Below are positions 7,773-16,361 of a stretch of 64,000 nucleotides of DNA, piece after piece. The DNA is from Saprospiraceae bacterium (GTDB lineage Bacteria; Bacteroidota; Bacteroidia; Chitinophagales; Saprospiraceae), in the NCBI GenBank assembly GCA_019187365.1, contig JABARE010000015.1, forward strand, positions 62,001 through 126,000. Direction: 5' to 3'. A program made the position numbers and the translations under genes. The notes beneath the pieces were generated by a model. It worked only from the letters and a program-made list of their open reading frames with translations. It was not told where the DNA came from and ran no database searches. How positions within the stretch are numbered: position 1 is the stretch's first letter; the number at the start of each line of letters is the position of its first letter.

Positions 7773-10403
7773 CTACTTCATAAAGCCCATGCGGGGGCGG
7801 TTGAATACGTCGCGACGGTCCTTTCCGGGCACGAACGACTGTACGTCTTCAAGTTGGATCAGGTGTTGGTTTACTTTTGTCAATTCGGATTCGTCGAGAT
7901 TGGACAAGCGGATGCTCTGATGGCGGATGATCTCTTCACACAGGGAGCGCACCACTCTGGCATTTCCAAAGTAGCGATCTTTCGACTGATACAGGTAGGA
8001 AAGGTATAATTTCAAGTGGGTTTCAGCGGCATCGTCTGTCGAAAGCCCTGCGTCGGCAAACATTTTCAACGCGATCAGGAAGAGTTCTTCTTCTGAATAA
8101 TCTTCAAACTTTAACATTTTATCAAAACGGCTGCTGAGGCCGGGATTTGACTTGAGAAAGCTTTCCATGGGTTCCGTGTACCCCGCAACGAAAACGAAGA
8201 ACTGGCCTCTCTGGTCCTCCATGCGTTTGAGTAGCGTTTGGATCACCTCGCTGCCATAATCTGCTGTATGAGGCCCGGAACCCGTCAGCGAATACGCCTC
8301 GTCGATAAACAGCACGCCTCCCATGGCCTGTTCGATTTTTTCGGAAGTCTTCAGCGCCGATTGTCCCAGATAGCCTGCAACAAGTCCCTGCCGGTCGGTC
8401 TCGATCATGTGTCCCCGTTCCAGAATGCCCAGGGCTTTGTAAATCTTGGCCAGTATGCGTGCGACCGTACTTTTTCCGGTACCTGGGTTTCCGAGAAAAA
8501 CCGTATGCAGAAAATGCTGGTTGAGCACCTCTTTTCCGGATTTGCGCGAAAACTGTACGATTTTAACCAGTTCGCGGATCTCTTTCTTTACATTCTCAAT
8601 TCCTACCAGCCTGTTGAGTTCATCCATGGCATGTGCAAGTAGCTCACCGTCGATTGGGATTTGCGGTTTAAAGCGGGTTTGTTCCAGGCGAATGCGCTGC
8701 ACGTCATTTAGTTTCACCCGCCGGATGGCTTCCATGTCGGCATCGTCCGGGTTGGGTTCGCTCATGATGCGTATGCCGAGGTTGATCTTGGCCTTCTCGA
8801 CAAGGTCAAAAACGAAGCGGGCATTTCCAAAGCTTGCATCGCGGTTGCGGTATGCATCGAGTATGATGCGCTGCAGCTCATCAAAAGCATCATCGTCGAA
8901 GTAAACGCCTTTCCGCTCCATGGCAAAGCGTGCGATTTCATGGAGCTCCTGGGGCAGGTAATCTGCAAACTCAAAGTAGAGTTTGATCCGGCTTTTCAAT
9001 CCCGGATTGGAGTCCAGGAAAAACTTCATCTCCTTGGGGTAACCCGCCATGATGATCGCGAGATCCCCTTCGCCATTCGACATTTCCTTTACCAGGATTT
9101 CGATGACCTCGCGTCCGAAATCCTTGCTGTCGTCGTTGGTCCGGGCCAAAGCATAGGCTTCATCGATAAAAAGCACTCCACCGCGTGCTTTCTCGATGAC
9201 TTCCTTGACCTTGGGAGCTGTCTGACCGATGTATTCTCCTACCAATTCGGCGCGGTCGGCTTCGTAAACATGGCCTTTGCTCAATACGCCCATTTTGCGA
9301 TAGAGCTTGCCCATCATCTTTGCTATGGTTGTCTTTCCCGTTCCCGGGTTGCCGTAAAATACAGAATGCAGGGTGAGCCGTTCAAGCTCGTGGATGCCCT
9401 TTTCCTCCCTGAGCTGCAGGAATTTGACGTATTGGGTATGTTCGCGCACTTTGCGCTTGATCTCGTCCAGTCCAATGAGCTGATTGAGCTCGGCGAGCAC
9501 CTCTTCGAGCGATTCCTCCGGCAGTGCCTGTCCCGGCAGGAGCAGCGGATCGCTCTGGTAGGGAAGTGTGATCGGCGGCACCCCTTCGTCGAATGAAAAG
9601 CCCACTTCGAAAGGCATGACGGCCAGCAGCCGGTCCATGAATACCACCTCCACCGTGTAACGGCCGTCCCACCAGGATCCTTTGACGTTAGAGCCCCACC
9701 CCGCTGTCAGCTGGATCGATTCGTCTTCGCGTCGCACCTGAATGAGTCGCACGACCTGTCCCTTGAGTTCGCGGGCTTCGTTGAGAAATTTGACATACAA
9801 TTCACACTGCCACATGGGCTGATTGCTATTGTTTTTCAACGCCAGTTCTGCATAGACGTAGCGCGTCTCTTCACCCTCAAAGGTTTTGAGATACAATCGA
9901 TCCTGAAGCGCTATGTCTTCAAACGGCCCCTCGTAAAGCCTGAGAGACTGCAATTCGAGGTAGGGGTTTGGAATTTCTCCTTCGCTGACGCCTGGTTCTT
10001 CTACGTAGAAATACCGGTTTCCAACCTTTTCGCCGTCGAGGTAGGCCTCCCAGCAATACGTCCCCTTCTTCCAGAACGAACCTTCCCTCTTATTGCCCCA
10101 CCCTTCCCGTATATAGACCGTGTGGTCAAATTTTGAAATTTTGCGGCGGAAACTGAGGTTGCAGACTTCCTTTTTGGTCTTGATCAGGCTAAAACAACGC
10201 AGTTCGATCTCTGTTTCCCATGGCTCCTTGTCAAACCATTTATTGATAAAGGACAACTCGACGTAGATATAAGATGTGGAAAAGCGATCGAAAACCTGGC
10301 GGTATTTCTTCTTGTTTTCCGCCAGCCACTCCGTTGATGCATACACGCGAATTTCTCGGAACTTATATTTTCTTGGGTCGCTGGGTTTGATCGGTTCTTC
10401 CAT
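7773..10403 (-). CDS. Tandem CbbX/SpoVK-type AAA+ ATPase with duplicated N-terminal domain
   Basis: 876 residues. Residues about 16-135 and 150-267 look like two copies of one beta-rich domain: YIYVEL (45-50) and YVYAEL (182-187) line up, as do GWGNKREGSFW (101-111) and GWGSNVKGSWW (235-245). Two AAA+ domains follow. The first has Walker A GNPGTGKT (351-358) and Walker B LFIDEA (411-416); the second has GNPGTGKS (638-645) and LFIDEA (698-703). Both carry the NPGL-S-R segment with a likely arginine finger. The AAA+ cores resemble CbbX (Rubisco activase), SpoVK and EccA. No Rubisco or type VII secretion gene is nearby, so the client protein is unknown; remodelling of a protein complex is the reasonable inference. 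Confidence 0.85.
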   Translation of the reverse strand: MEEPIKPSDPRKYKFREIRVYASTEWLAENKKKYRQVFDRFSTSYIYVELSFINKWFDKEPWETEIELRCFSLIKTKKEVCNLSFRRKISKFDHTVYIREGWGNKREGSFWKKGTYCWEAYLDGEKVGNRYFYVEEPGVSEGEIPNPYLELQSLRLYEGPFEDIALQDRLYLKTFEGEETRYVYAELALKNNSNQPMWQCELYVKFLNEARELKGQVVRLIQVRREDESIQLTAGWGSNVKGSWWDGRYTVEVVFMDRLLAVMPFEVGFSFDEGVPPITLPYQSDPLLLPGQALPEESLEEVLAELNQLIGLDEIKRKVREHTQYVKFLQLREEKGIHELERLTLHSVFYGNPGTGKTTIAKMMGKLYRKMGVLSKGHVYEADRAELVGEYIGQTAPKVKEVIEKARGGVLFIDEAYALARTNDDSKDFGREVIEILVKEMSNGEGDLAIIMAGYPKEMKFFLDSNPGLKSRIKLYFEFADYLPQELHEIARFAMERKGVYFDDDAFDELQRIILDAYRNRDASFGNARFVFDLVEKAKINLGIRIMSEPNPDDADMEAIRRVKLNDVQRIRLEQTRFKPQIPIDGELLAHAMDELNRLVGIENVKKEIRELVKIVQFSRKSGKEVLNQHFLHTVFLGNPGTGKSTVARILAKIYKALGILERGHMIETDRQGLVAGYLGQSALKTSEKIEQAMGGVLFIDEAYSLTGSGPHTADYGSEVIQTLLKRMEDQRGQFFVFVAGYTEPMESFLKSNPGLSSRFDKMLKFEDYSEEELFLIALKMFADAGLSTDDAAETHLKLYLSYLYQSKDRYFGNARVVRSLCEEIIRHQSIRLSNLDESELTKVNQHLIQLEDVQSFVPGKDRRDVFNRPRMGFMK

Positions 10404-10529
10404 AGATCGGCTGGATTGAAATTTAAATGTAAGGCTTCCTGTTTAAAGCGCCTTCAATTTTTGAAAAAAATCTGCCTAACCCATCCATGAACCATAGACG
10501 ACCGCCATTGTTTACCTTGCACGTTGAAT

Positions 10530-10871
10530 ATGGCACGTATCAATTACCAATTTGAGGACCCCGCCATGCTGCCCCGTTCAGTGGAACACCCCTGTTTGGG
10601 AAAGTCGCTCCTGGAAGTAACTGAAGAATGTGGCATCCACCTCAGCAGCAACTGTGGAGGTGTTTGCGCCTGTTCAACCTGTCATGTTTACGTCCACGGC
10701 GGAGGAGAATACCTTGAGGAGATCTCTGATAAGGAAGAAGATTTCATCGACCGCGCCATCAACCCCAAACTCGAATCCCGTCTGGCTTGCCAGTGCATCG
10801 TCTTAGACGACCGCGCAGTGATCGACGTAACCATCCCGGACCAGCGGAGGATTATTGGTCACGAACATTAA
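10530..10871 (+). CDS. fdx: [2Fe-2S] ferredoxin, adrenodoxin/ISC type
   Basis: About 113 residues. The cluster ligands fit C42-x5-C48-x2-C51 and C87, the adrenodoxin/ISC-ferredoxin spacing, and the C-terminal SRLACQ segment is typical. There is an extra Cys at position 46 inside the loop and another at 89. ATG 10530 is chosen; an in-frame TTG at 10524 would add two residues. It passes single electrons, probably to Fe-S assembly or a biosynthetic oxygenase. IscX follows 13 bases downstream, as it neighbours Fdx in ISC operons, so a role in Fe-S biogenesis is favoured. Confidence 0.88.
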   Translation: MARINYQFEDPAMLPRSVEHPCLGKSLLEVTEECGIHLSSNCGGVCACSTCHVYVHGGGEYLEEISDKEEDFIDRAINPKLESRLACQCIVLDDRAVIDVTIPDQRRIIGHEH

Positions 10872-10884
10872 TCTCCATCGCAAC

Positions 10885-11133
10885 ATGCCATTTGAAGAAA
10901 TTGATAATCTCCCCATCAGTTGGCCGGACCACGAAGACATTGCCATGGCGCTCTACGAGCGTTTTGGGAGCGAATTCGACGAGTCAAAGATTTACCGCAT
11001 CCGGTTCACCGACCTGGTCGAATGGATACTTGAAATTCCCAATTTTTCCGGCAAGCGGGAGGATTGTACGGAATCCCATCTGGAACAGATCCAGGCCCGA
11101 TGGGTTTATGAACACCGCGACAATCAAGCCTGA
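10885..11133 (+). CDS. iscX: Fe-S assembly protein IscX (YfhJ family)
   Basis: About 82 residues, the usual small size. It contains the family signature: an acidic helix with WPDHEDIAMALYERF, then IRFTDLVEWILEIPNF (the family RFTDLHxWI box), and a C-terminal helix ending with a Trp and acidic residues. IscX binds the cysteine desulfurase IscS and tunes sulfur transfer. No iscS, iscU or iscA gene lies in the window. ATG 10885 is chosen over the GTG at 10855, which would overlap the ferredoxin gene. The spacing of 13 bases from fdx and 8 bases to kdsC suggests one transcript. Confidence 0.85.
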   Translation: MPFEEIDNLPISWPDHEDIAMALYERFGSEFDESKIYRIRFTDLVEWILEIPNFSGKREDCTESHLEQIQARWVYEHRDNQA

Positions 11134-11141
11134 GTTGCCCT

Positions 11142-11639
11142 ATGGATCCCTACGAACTTTTCCGTCACATCCGAGGCATTGTGCTCGACATCGACGGGGT
11201 TTGCACGGACAACCTCATCCTGGTCACCGACCACGGTGAGTTCCTCCGGCAGATGAATGTTCGCGACGGATTTGCCATCAAAACGGCCGTACGAAGAGGC
11301 ATTCAGGTTGGGATCATTTCCGGTGGACGTTCTGCAGGAACCCTTCAGCGATTTCAGCTCCTGGGCATACGCGATATCCATCTTGGCATTGACGACAAAC
11401 TTCCGGTATTTCAAGGCATGATGGCAAGTTGGGGCATACCGGCTGAAGAAATCGCCTATATGGGCGACGACATTCCCGATCTGGAGGTGCTCCAGATTGC
11501 CGGATTGTCATGCTGCCCGAGCGACGCCGCACCGGAGATCCTGCGGATATGTCAGTACATTTCGCCTTTCGCCGGTGGCAAAGGCTGTGTGCGCGACCTC
11601 ATCGAGAAATTACTTCGGGCCCGTGACCAATGGTTCTGA
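11142..11639 (+). CDS. kdsC: 3-deoxy-D-manno-octulosonate 8-phosphate phosphatase
   Basis: 165 residues, normal for KdsC. HAD motif I is DIDGVCTD (D16 nucleophile, D18 acid), motif II is in IISGG, the lysine is in GIDDK, and motif III is MGDDIPD. The enzyme removes phosphate from Kdo-8-phosphate to give Kdo for lipid A-core assembly. The matching Kdo transferase lies far away at 44842-46110. The family usually reads DVDGVLTD in motif I; here a Cys replaces the Leu. It overlaps the next gene by 10 bases. Confidence 0.92.
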   Translation: MDPYELFRHIRGIVLDIDGVCTDNLILVTDHGEFLRQMNVRDGFAIKTAVRRGIQVGIISGGRSAGTLQRFQLLGIRDIHLGIDDKLPVFQGMMASWGIPAEEIAYMGDDIPDLEVLQIAGLSCCPSDAAPEILRICQYISPFAGGKGCVRDLIEKLLRARDQWF

Positions 11640-12535
11640 AAGCATGGCTTAGGCTTTTCCGCTTTCCCAATCTGGCTATGATTTTCCTGGCCCAGAGTTT
11701 AGTTTATGGCTTTCTTATCCGGCCATGGGTCGGCTCCAACGCAATGGGCGACCTGGGTTTTCTTGGGTTGAGTGTTTCAACGATTTGTGCCGCAAGCTCG
11801 GGGTACCTGATCAACGCCCTGTTCGATCGCAACATCGACGCATTGCGTCCCGACAGGGCGATCATTCCAAACCATTTTTCGCCTTCCCGGGTATGGCAAT
11901 TTTACGCTGCTGTTACCGGAACAGGGATGGTGGTTGCGTTTTGGCTTGCCCTCCGCGCCGATGAAATTCCGTCCTTACTGCTCTATCCGGTTGCCGCACT
12001 TATATTATTCCTCTACGCCGTGCGATTAAAGTGTACTCCACTCATTGGCAATTTTGTCGTTGCAGTTTTCATCGCTTGCGTCATCCTGCTCGTACCATAC
12101 GCCTACCGCGATGCATTAGGCCAATTGTTCGACCATGATTATCCCGTTTGGAAAATGCTCGTTTACCGATTGACCATGCTTACCCTGCTGGCATTTCTCG
12201 TCAACTGGGTTCGGGAAATTTCCAAAGACATCGAAGACCGGGAAGACGACCATGCAGAGGGCTGTATGAGTACCGCGGTGTTTTTTGGCCCCCGGATGGC
12301 TGGCAGCTTTGTTCGGGTGATCTGGACCGCACTGCTTTTTCTCATTCTATTCAGTGCGAGAGGCCCATCTACCGCACTGGATTGGCTGCTTTATGCAGCT
12401 TGCCTGCTGCTGCCCGCAATTGTTTTGAGCGTTCGAATCTTTGGGGTCGCGTGCTGGAATAATCCCTCATCTTTGAGCCGCGATTTAAAATACTTCATGC
12501 TCCTCGGCATGATCTACTGGACTTTTTTTGGATGA
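11630..12535 (+). CDS. UbiA-family prenyltransferase
   Basis: 301 residues with about eight or nine transmembrane helices. The two metal-binding sites are visible: NALFDRNIDALRPDR (family NDxxDxxxD, here with Ala in place of the first Asp) and KDIEDREDD. The best match in feel is the geranylgeranylglycerol-phosphate geranylgeranyltransferase-like group annotated in Bacteroidota, but menaquinone or haem prenylation cannot be ruled out. It acts in the inner membrane on a prenyl diphosphate donor. It overlaps kdsC by 10 bases and maf by 4 bases (ATGA), so translation is probably coupled. Confidence 0.8.
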   Translation: MVLKAWLRLFRFPNLAMIFLAQSLVYGFLIRPWVGSNAMGDLGFLGLSVSTICAASSGYLINALFDRNIDALRPDRAIIPNHFSPSRVWQFYAAVTGTGMVVAFWLALRADEIPSLLLYPVAALILFLYAVRLKCTPLIGNFVVAVFIACVILLVPYAYRDALGQLFDHDYPVWKMLVYRLTMLTLLAFLVNWVREISKDIEDREDDHAEGCMSTAVFFGPRMAGSFVRVIWTALLFLILFSARGPSTALDWLLYAACLLLPAIVLSVRIFGVACWNNPSSLSRDLKYFMLLGMIYWTFFG

Positions 12536-13134
12536 AACCCACTGTCAACGCCAGAAAAATACTGCTTGCTTCCTCTTCGCCCAGGCGCAGGCAATTGCTA
12601 GAGGAAGCCGGCTTCTGGTTTGAGGTCGTGCAAGTCCCTTTTGACGAAGTTTTCCCCGCCGACATGGACCTAGCACAGGTAGCCTGTCACCTGGCAGAAC
12701 AAAAGGGTGCAGCCGCATTGCCACTGATCGTTGGTGATGCCATACTTCTTACGGCAGACTCGGTCGTGATACTTGGCGACCGGATATTCGGGAAGCCGGT
12801 GGATGGACGGGAAGCCTATGCCATGCTCGCCGCCCTTTCCGGAAAAATGCACCGCGTGGACACAGGTGTTTGCCTTCGCGATGCTGATCACTTCATTTCA
12901 TTTACTGCCAGGACCGACGTATTCTTTCGCGAGTTGAACCACCAGGAGATCTGCTGGTACGTCGACCACTACCAACCTTTTGACAAAGCCGGAGCGTATG
13001 CCGTTCAGGAATGGATCGGGCTGTGCAAAGTCTCATCGATATCAGGAACCTATGCCAACGTCATGGGGCTTCCTACCGACCTCGTGTACGAGGCACTGCG
13101 GCATTTCAACGGAGCGATTGCGTTCCCAAAATAA
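12532..13134 (+). CDS. maf: Maf-like nucleotide pyrophosphatase
   Basis: 200 residues. The Maf fold shows its signatures: ILLASSSPRRRQLL at the N-terminus, TADSVV with the metal-binding Asp, GKP in the loop after it, and a C-terminal FDKAGAYAVQ segment. Members hydrolyse non-canonical or modified nucleoside triphosphates (dTTP, UTP, m7GTP) and restrain cell division in some bacteria. It is the last gene of the fdx-iscX-kdsC-UbiA-maf set. Its 3' end overlaps prmA, on the other strand, by 29 bases. Confidence 0.92.
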   Translation: MKPTVNARKILLASSSPRRRQLLEEAGFWFEVVQVPFDEVFPADMDLAQVACHLAEQKGAAALPLIVGDAILLTADSVVILGDRIFGKPVDGREAYAMLAALSGKMHRVDTGVCLRDADHFISFTARTDVFFRELNHQEICWYVDHYQPFDKAGAYAVQEWIGLCKVSSISGTYANVMGLPTDLVYEALRHFNGAIAFPK

Positions 13135-13936
13135 CCGCCCGCCACTCGCCCCGCCGCTTAATGGCCTGGACAGAAAAACCCAGGCTGGCAGCTTGTTTTA
13201 AAATGGACTCCAGGTCGGCTTCGAGCAGCCCGGAGAGGGCCATCATCCCTTGAGGTTTCAAAGCGCGTTGCAGCGCCAGGAGGTGTTCTGACAAGGCATT
13301 CCGGGTAATGTTGGCCAATATTCTGTCATAGCGACTAGCCGTCGGCAGCTCCGGGGATGAACCCAGGATGCATAGCTGCTTGCCAAGCTCGTTCAAATTC
13401 AGGTTTTCCACCGCGTTTTCTATGCAAACGGGATCACAATCGACGAAGCAGCAACTCTCAGCACCGCACAGCAAGGCATAAATGCCCAGAATGCCGGTAC
13501 CGCAACCAAAATCGAGCACTTCCTTCCCTTTCCAGTCCATTTCAGCCATCCATTCGAGCAGCATATAGGTCGTTTCATGGTGGCCGGTTCCAAAAGCCAT
13601 ACGCGGCGATAGCACCAGGTCGACGGCAGTTCCCTCTTTCCTGTGATGGAATGGCGCACGAATGGTAATCGAATCCCCAATGTGCACCGCTTCGAAATGC
13701 GCCTCCCATTCGGCATTCCAATCGGTATCTTCATGAATGGTGGTGGAATAACCCAATCCTTGCCGATTCAGGTATCCGACAACCGCACCTTGCAGGAGGT
13801 CGTTGTCGCGGGGTACAAAGGCTTCGATGAAATCGGCTTCTTGTAAAAAAGACTCCACGCCCAGGTCATAGAGCATGGCAAGGTGACAATCCGCCATTTC
13901 CCCTGGCGATAAAATGCGATACGCCAACCAGGCCAA
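13106..13936 (-). CDS. prmA: Ribosomal protein L11 methyltransferase
   Basis: 276 residues. The N-terminal substrate-recognition domain is followed by a methyltransferase core with motif I VLDFGCGTGILGI, SAM-binding FVDCDP, and ANI in the catalytic loop (LANITRNAL). Upstream is MAFGTGHHETT, characteristic of PrmA. The enzyme trimethylates ribosomal protein L11. The start is TTG 13936: the encoded MAWLAYRILSP matches the family N-terminus, no ATG exists upstream in frame, and an AGGAG lies just before it. folD ends 5 bases upstream, so the two share a transcript. Confidence 0.92.
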   Translation of the reverse strand: MAWLAYRILSPGEMADCHLAMLYDLGVESFLQEADFIEAFVPRDNDLLQGAVVGYLNRQGLGYSTTIHEDTDWNAEWEAHFEAVHIGDSITIRAPFHHRKEGTAVDLVLSPRMAFGTGHHETTYMLLEWMAEMDWKGKEVLDFGCGTGILGIYALLCGAESCCFVDCDPVCIENAVENLNLNELGKQLCILGSSPELPTASRYDRILANITRNALSEHLLALQRALKPQGMMALSGLLEADLESILKQAASLGFSVQAIKRRGEWRAVILGTQSLR

Positions 13937-13941
13937 GCTCC

Positions 13942-14817
13942 TCAGGATTTTTTGGAGAAAGCCCTCCAGGTATTTTCAACCAGGGCTGTTATGGTCATCG
14001 GCCCAACGCCACCCGGTACGGGAGATATTGCGCTTACCTTTTGCGAAACCTCCTCGAAATCGACATCGCCCACCAGGCGAAACCCGCGATTTGTCGTCGG
14101 GTCGTCAATCCGGTTAATGCCAACGTCGATGACCACGGCTCCTTCGCGCACCATATCGGCCTTCAAAAATCGCGGAATGCCGAGTGCGGCTACGATGATG
14201 TCAGCCTGCCGGCACAAACCGGCAAGATTGCAGGTCTTACTGTGAGCAATGGTCACGGTTGCATTACCCGGCTTGGCTTTTTTTGACAGCAGCAGGGCCA
14301 CGGGTGTACCGACGATGTTGCTCCTCCCTAACACCACGCAGTGTTTGCCCTCTGTTTCGATGTGATACCGTTCGAGCATCATCATGATGCCCATTGGTGT
14401 TGCAGGCAACAGGGAAGGCAATCCCAGTGCCATTTTGCCAAAATTAAATGGATGGAATCCGTCAACATCCTTGGCAGGATCGATGGCCAGATTAACGGCG
14501 TGCTCGTCGATGTGGCGGGGGAGCGGAAGTTGGACGATGTAACCATCTATCTCCGGGTTCCGGTTGAGGTTGTCGATGACGTGCAGCAACTCTTCCTGTG
14601 TGGTGGAGGCGGGCTTTTTGATCAGCGTCGAGGCAAAACCTACTTCGTCGCAGGCCCGGATTTTGTTTCGCACGTATGTTTGACTTGCGGGATTGTCGCC
14701 TATGAGCACAGCAGCGAGGTGCGGAGGGCGCACGTCGTTCTGACAAAAGAGGCGAACTTTATCCTGAATTTCTTTGCGGATCAGGGCCGACAACTTATTA
14801 CCATCAAGCAGCAGCAT
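13942..14817 (-). CDS. folD: Bifunctional methylenetetrahydrofolate dehydrogenase/cyclohydrolase
   Basis: 291 residues, the standard length. The catalytic Lys lies in YVRNKIRAC, substrate binding in VQLPLPRHID and KDVDGFHP, and the NADP site in VVLGRSNIVGTP. The C-terminal PVPGGVGPMT is diagnostic. FolD interconverts methylene-, methenyl- and formyl-tetrahydrofolate in the cytoplasm. The usual PCTP box reads PATP here, a form also seen in other Bacteroidota. A -7 box lies 34 bases upstream. Confidence 0.95.
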   Translation of the reverse strand: MLLLDGNKLSALIRKEIQDKVRLFCQNDVRPPHLAAVLIGDNPASQTYVRNKIRACDEVGFASTLIKKPASTTQEELLHVIDNLNRNPEIDGYIVQLPLPRHIDEHAVNLAIDPAKDVDGFHPFNFGKMALGLPSLLPATPMGIMMMLERYHIETEGKHCVVLGRSNIVGTPVALLLSKKAKPGNATVTIAHSKTCNLAGLCRQADIIVAALGIPRFLKADMVREGAVVIDVGINRIDDPTTNRGFRLVGDVDFEEVSQKVSAISPVPGGVGPMTITALVENTWRAFSKKS

Positions 14818-14851
14818 AGCAGATCGTTGGTTCTCACAAAACAGAAAGCTG

Positions 14852-14859
14852 CAAAGATA
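14852..14859 (-). promoter_or_regulatory. -7 promoter box of folD-prmA
   Basis: CAAAGATA on the plus strand is TATCTTTG on the minus strand, an exact consensus match 34 bases upstream of folD. Confidence 0.45.
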
Positions 14860-14903
14860 CGCGAAGCCGGGCTCCCCGGCACCCCTGTATTATTGCCTCC
14901 GGG

Positions 14904-16361
14904 TTAGTTTTCAAAATACTCCCTGGCCCTCCGGTTGAAACCTGGCAGCATCTCGGTGGCTTCAAAAAAATCGCTTCCCTTTTGTTCGTTGGGTACATTG
15001 CGGTAAAGTTCGATTTCCCACCTGCGATTCTGCCGCTCGCCGATTGCTGTGGAATGCAGCAAGCGAAAGTCGCTTCCAGCCAGATCGGGATTGTAGAAAA
15101 GAAAACGAACGTTCGTTTGTCCGTTGTGGGTGAGCTTATTGTATTTCCATATCTCGTAGGGGAACGCACCGGGCTCCCTTTCTTCACGGATCACCTCGTC
15201 GGGGATGCCATAGCGCATATAGATCCTGCCACGGTCGGATTCAAATCCATAACCGAAGCCGGATTGAAAGGTTTTATCAACGTACTCTGCACGCCGGATA
15301 AAAATTTCAAAAGCAGGTACTGCCGTATCGTAGCGCTCGGCAAAGTAGCTGAACAAAAACAGGCGTTTGTCGCGCTCCCGGCTCCTTTTGAGCAAAAGGT
15401 TCACTGCACTCCCCTCTGCACCTTCGATGAGTGGATGCAATGCGCGGATCCCGTATTCGACGCGGTCTAAAGGCAGGCTGTCGAAATAATTGCGTTCGGC
15501 AACTCTTCCTTCGATCTGGCGGGCAATCTGGTCCCAGAAAGGATTCTCCCGGCGGAAGTCGCATTGTCTCGAATCGACCACATGGCCTCTTTCGTCTTGC
15601 AATTCAACCGTTAGCCGGTAATCGCCGGTTGTCAGCTCACTGATGTCGTGCGAAAGTAAAAAGGGGTCGATGGATAGTTGTTTGCGGCGACGAAACCATT
15701 CTGAATGGAGCTCGACCGGAGATCCATCCCGGAGCCTGGTCAATGTAAACCGATAAACTGCTTTAGGGGGAATGCTGTCTGCTGAATGACTTTCAAAATA
15801 AACATTTAGAATGCGCTGCATCCGGTCAACTACGTCAAAAGGCACTGGTTCCCCGTATATTCCATTTTTTTCGAAGGGGTTCGAACCCGAATCACCCGGA
15901 CGGACACCCTGCATGAGTTGTAGGTCTGACAATATCAATTCTCCGAAAAAAGGCCGCACAGCCACAGAGTCAATCACCCCAATGGATAATTCGGGATTTT
16001 GCCCGTCGACTGCGTTGATCTCGGCGAGGTAGTTTCCAGGCAAGACCGGCCACCGAAAAACGTGCAAAAACGGGCCTGGCTTACGTGAGGGAGGCGAAAG
16101 GAGCGCCACGCGCTCCACCTGGACGAGTTCCTGCTGCCAAGTGCGCAGTATTGCAGTAAGGTGCACCTCGACCTGAACCATGCTATCCTCCAGCATAGAA
16201 GCGGTCCAGGACTTGCTATCAATGTAAATCCTGCTTTCGACGTAAGAATCGCCTTCCGGAGAAAAAAAATTGCAGTTTTGTACAAATATTTCCTGGCAAC
16301 GCCCCTCAGGCATTTCAGCCAGGCAATGAACGACCAGATAGAGTGCAAATGGAAGCTTCAC
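14904..16361 (-). CDS. GWxTD domain-containing exported protein
   Basis: 485 residues. The N-terminus looks like a signal peptide. The middle is beta-rich with TRLRDGSPVEL-type segments. The C-terminal third matches the GWxTD family (PF20094 type): FETIYIRRAEYVD-like IFIRRAEYVDKTF, then GRIYMRYGIPDEV and the tail RRWEIELYR. The function of this Bacteroidota/Ignavibacteria family is not known; members are thought to be envelope proteins. The start is GTG 16361, which overlaps the stop of the lipoprotein gene by 4 bases (GTGA) and puts the signal sequence first. The two genes should be translated together. Confidence 0.82.
   Translation of the reverse strand: MKLPFALYLVVHCLAEMPEGRCQEIFVQNCNFFSPEGDSYVESRIYIDSKSWTASMLEDSMVQVEVHLTAILRTWQQELVQVERVALLSPPSRKPGPFLHVFRWPVLPGNYLAEINAVDGQNPELSIGVIDSVAVRPFFGELILSDLQLMQGVRPGDSGSNPFEKNGIYGEPVPFDVVDRMQRILNVYFESHSADSIPPKAVYRFTLTRLRDGSPVELHSEWFRRRKQLSIDPFLLSHDISELTTGDYRLTVELQDERGHVVDSRQCDFRRENPFWDQIARQIEGRVAERNYFDSLPLDRVEYGIRALHPLIEGAEGSAVNLLLKRSRERDKRLFLFSYFAERYDTAVPAFEIFIRRAEYVDKTFQSGFGYGFESDRGRIYMRYGIPDEVIREEREPGAFPYEIWKYNKLTHNGQTNVRFLFYNPDLAGSDFRLLHSTAIGERQNRRWEIELYRNVPNEQKGSDFFEATEMLPGFNRRAREYFEN

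Noticed and set aside
7773..10403. Reading the tandem AAA+ protein as Rubisco activase CbbX
   Set aside because: CbbX has one AAA+ domain and sits with Rubisco genes; here there are two domains, a different N-terminus and no Rubisco.
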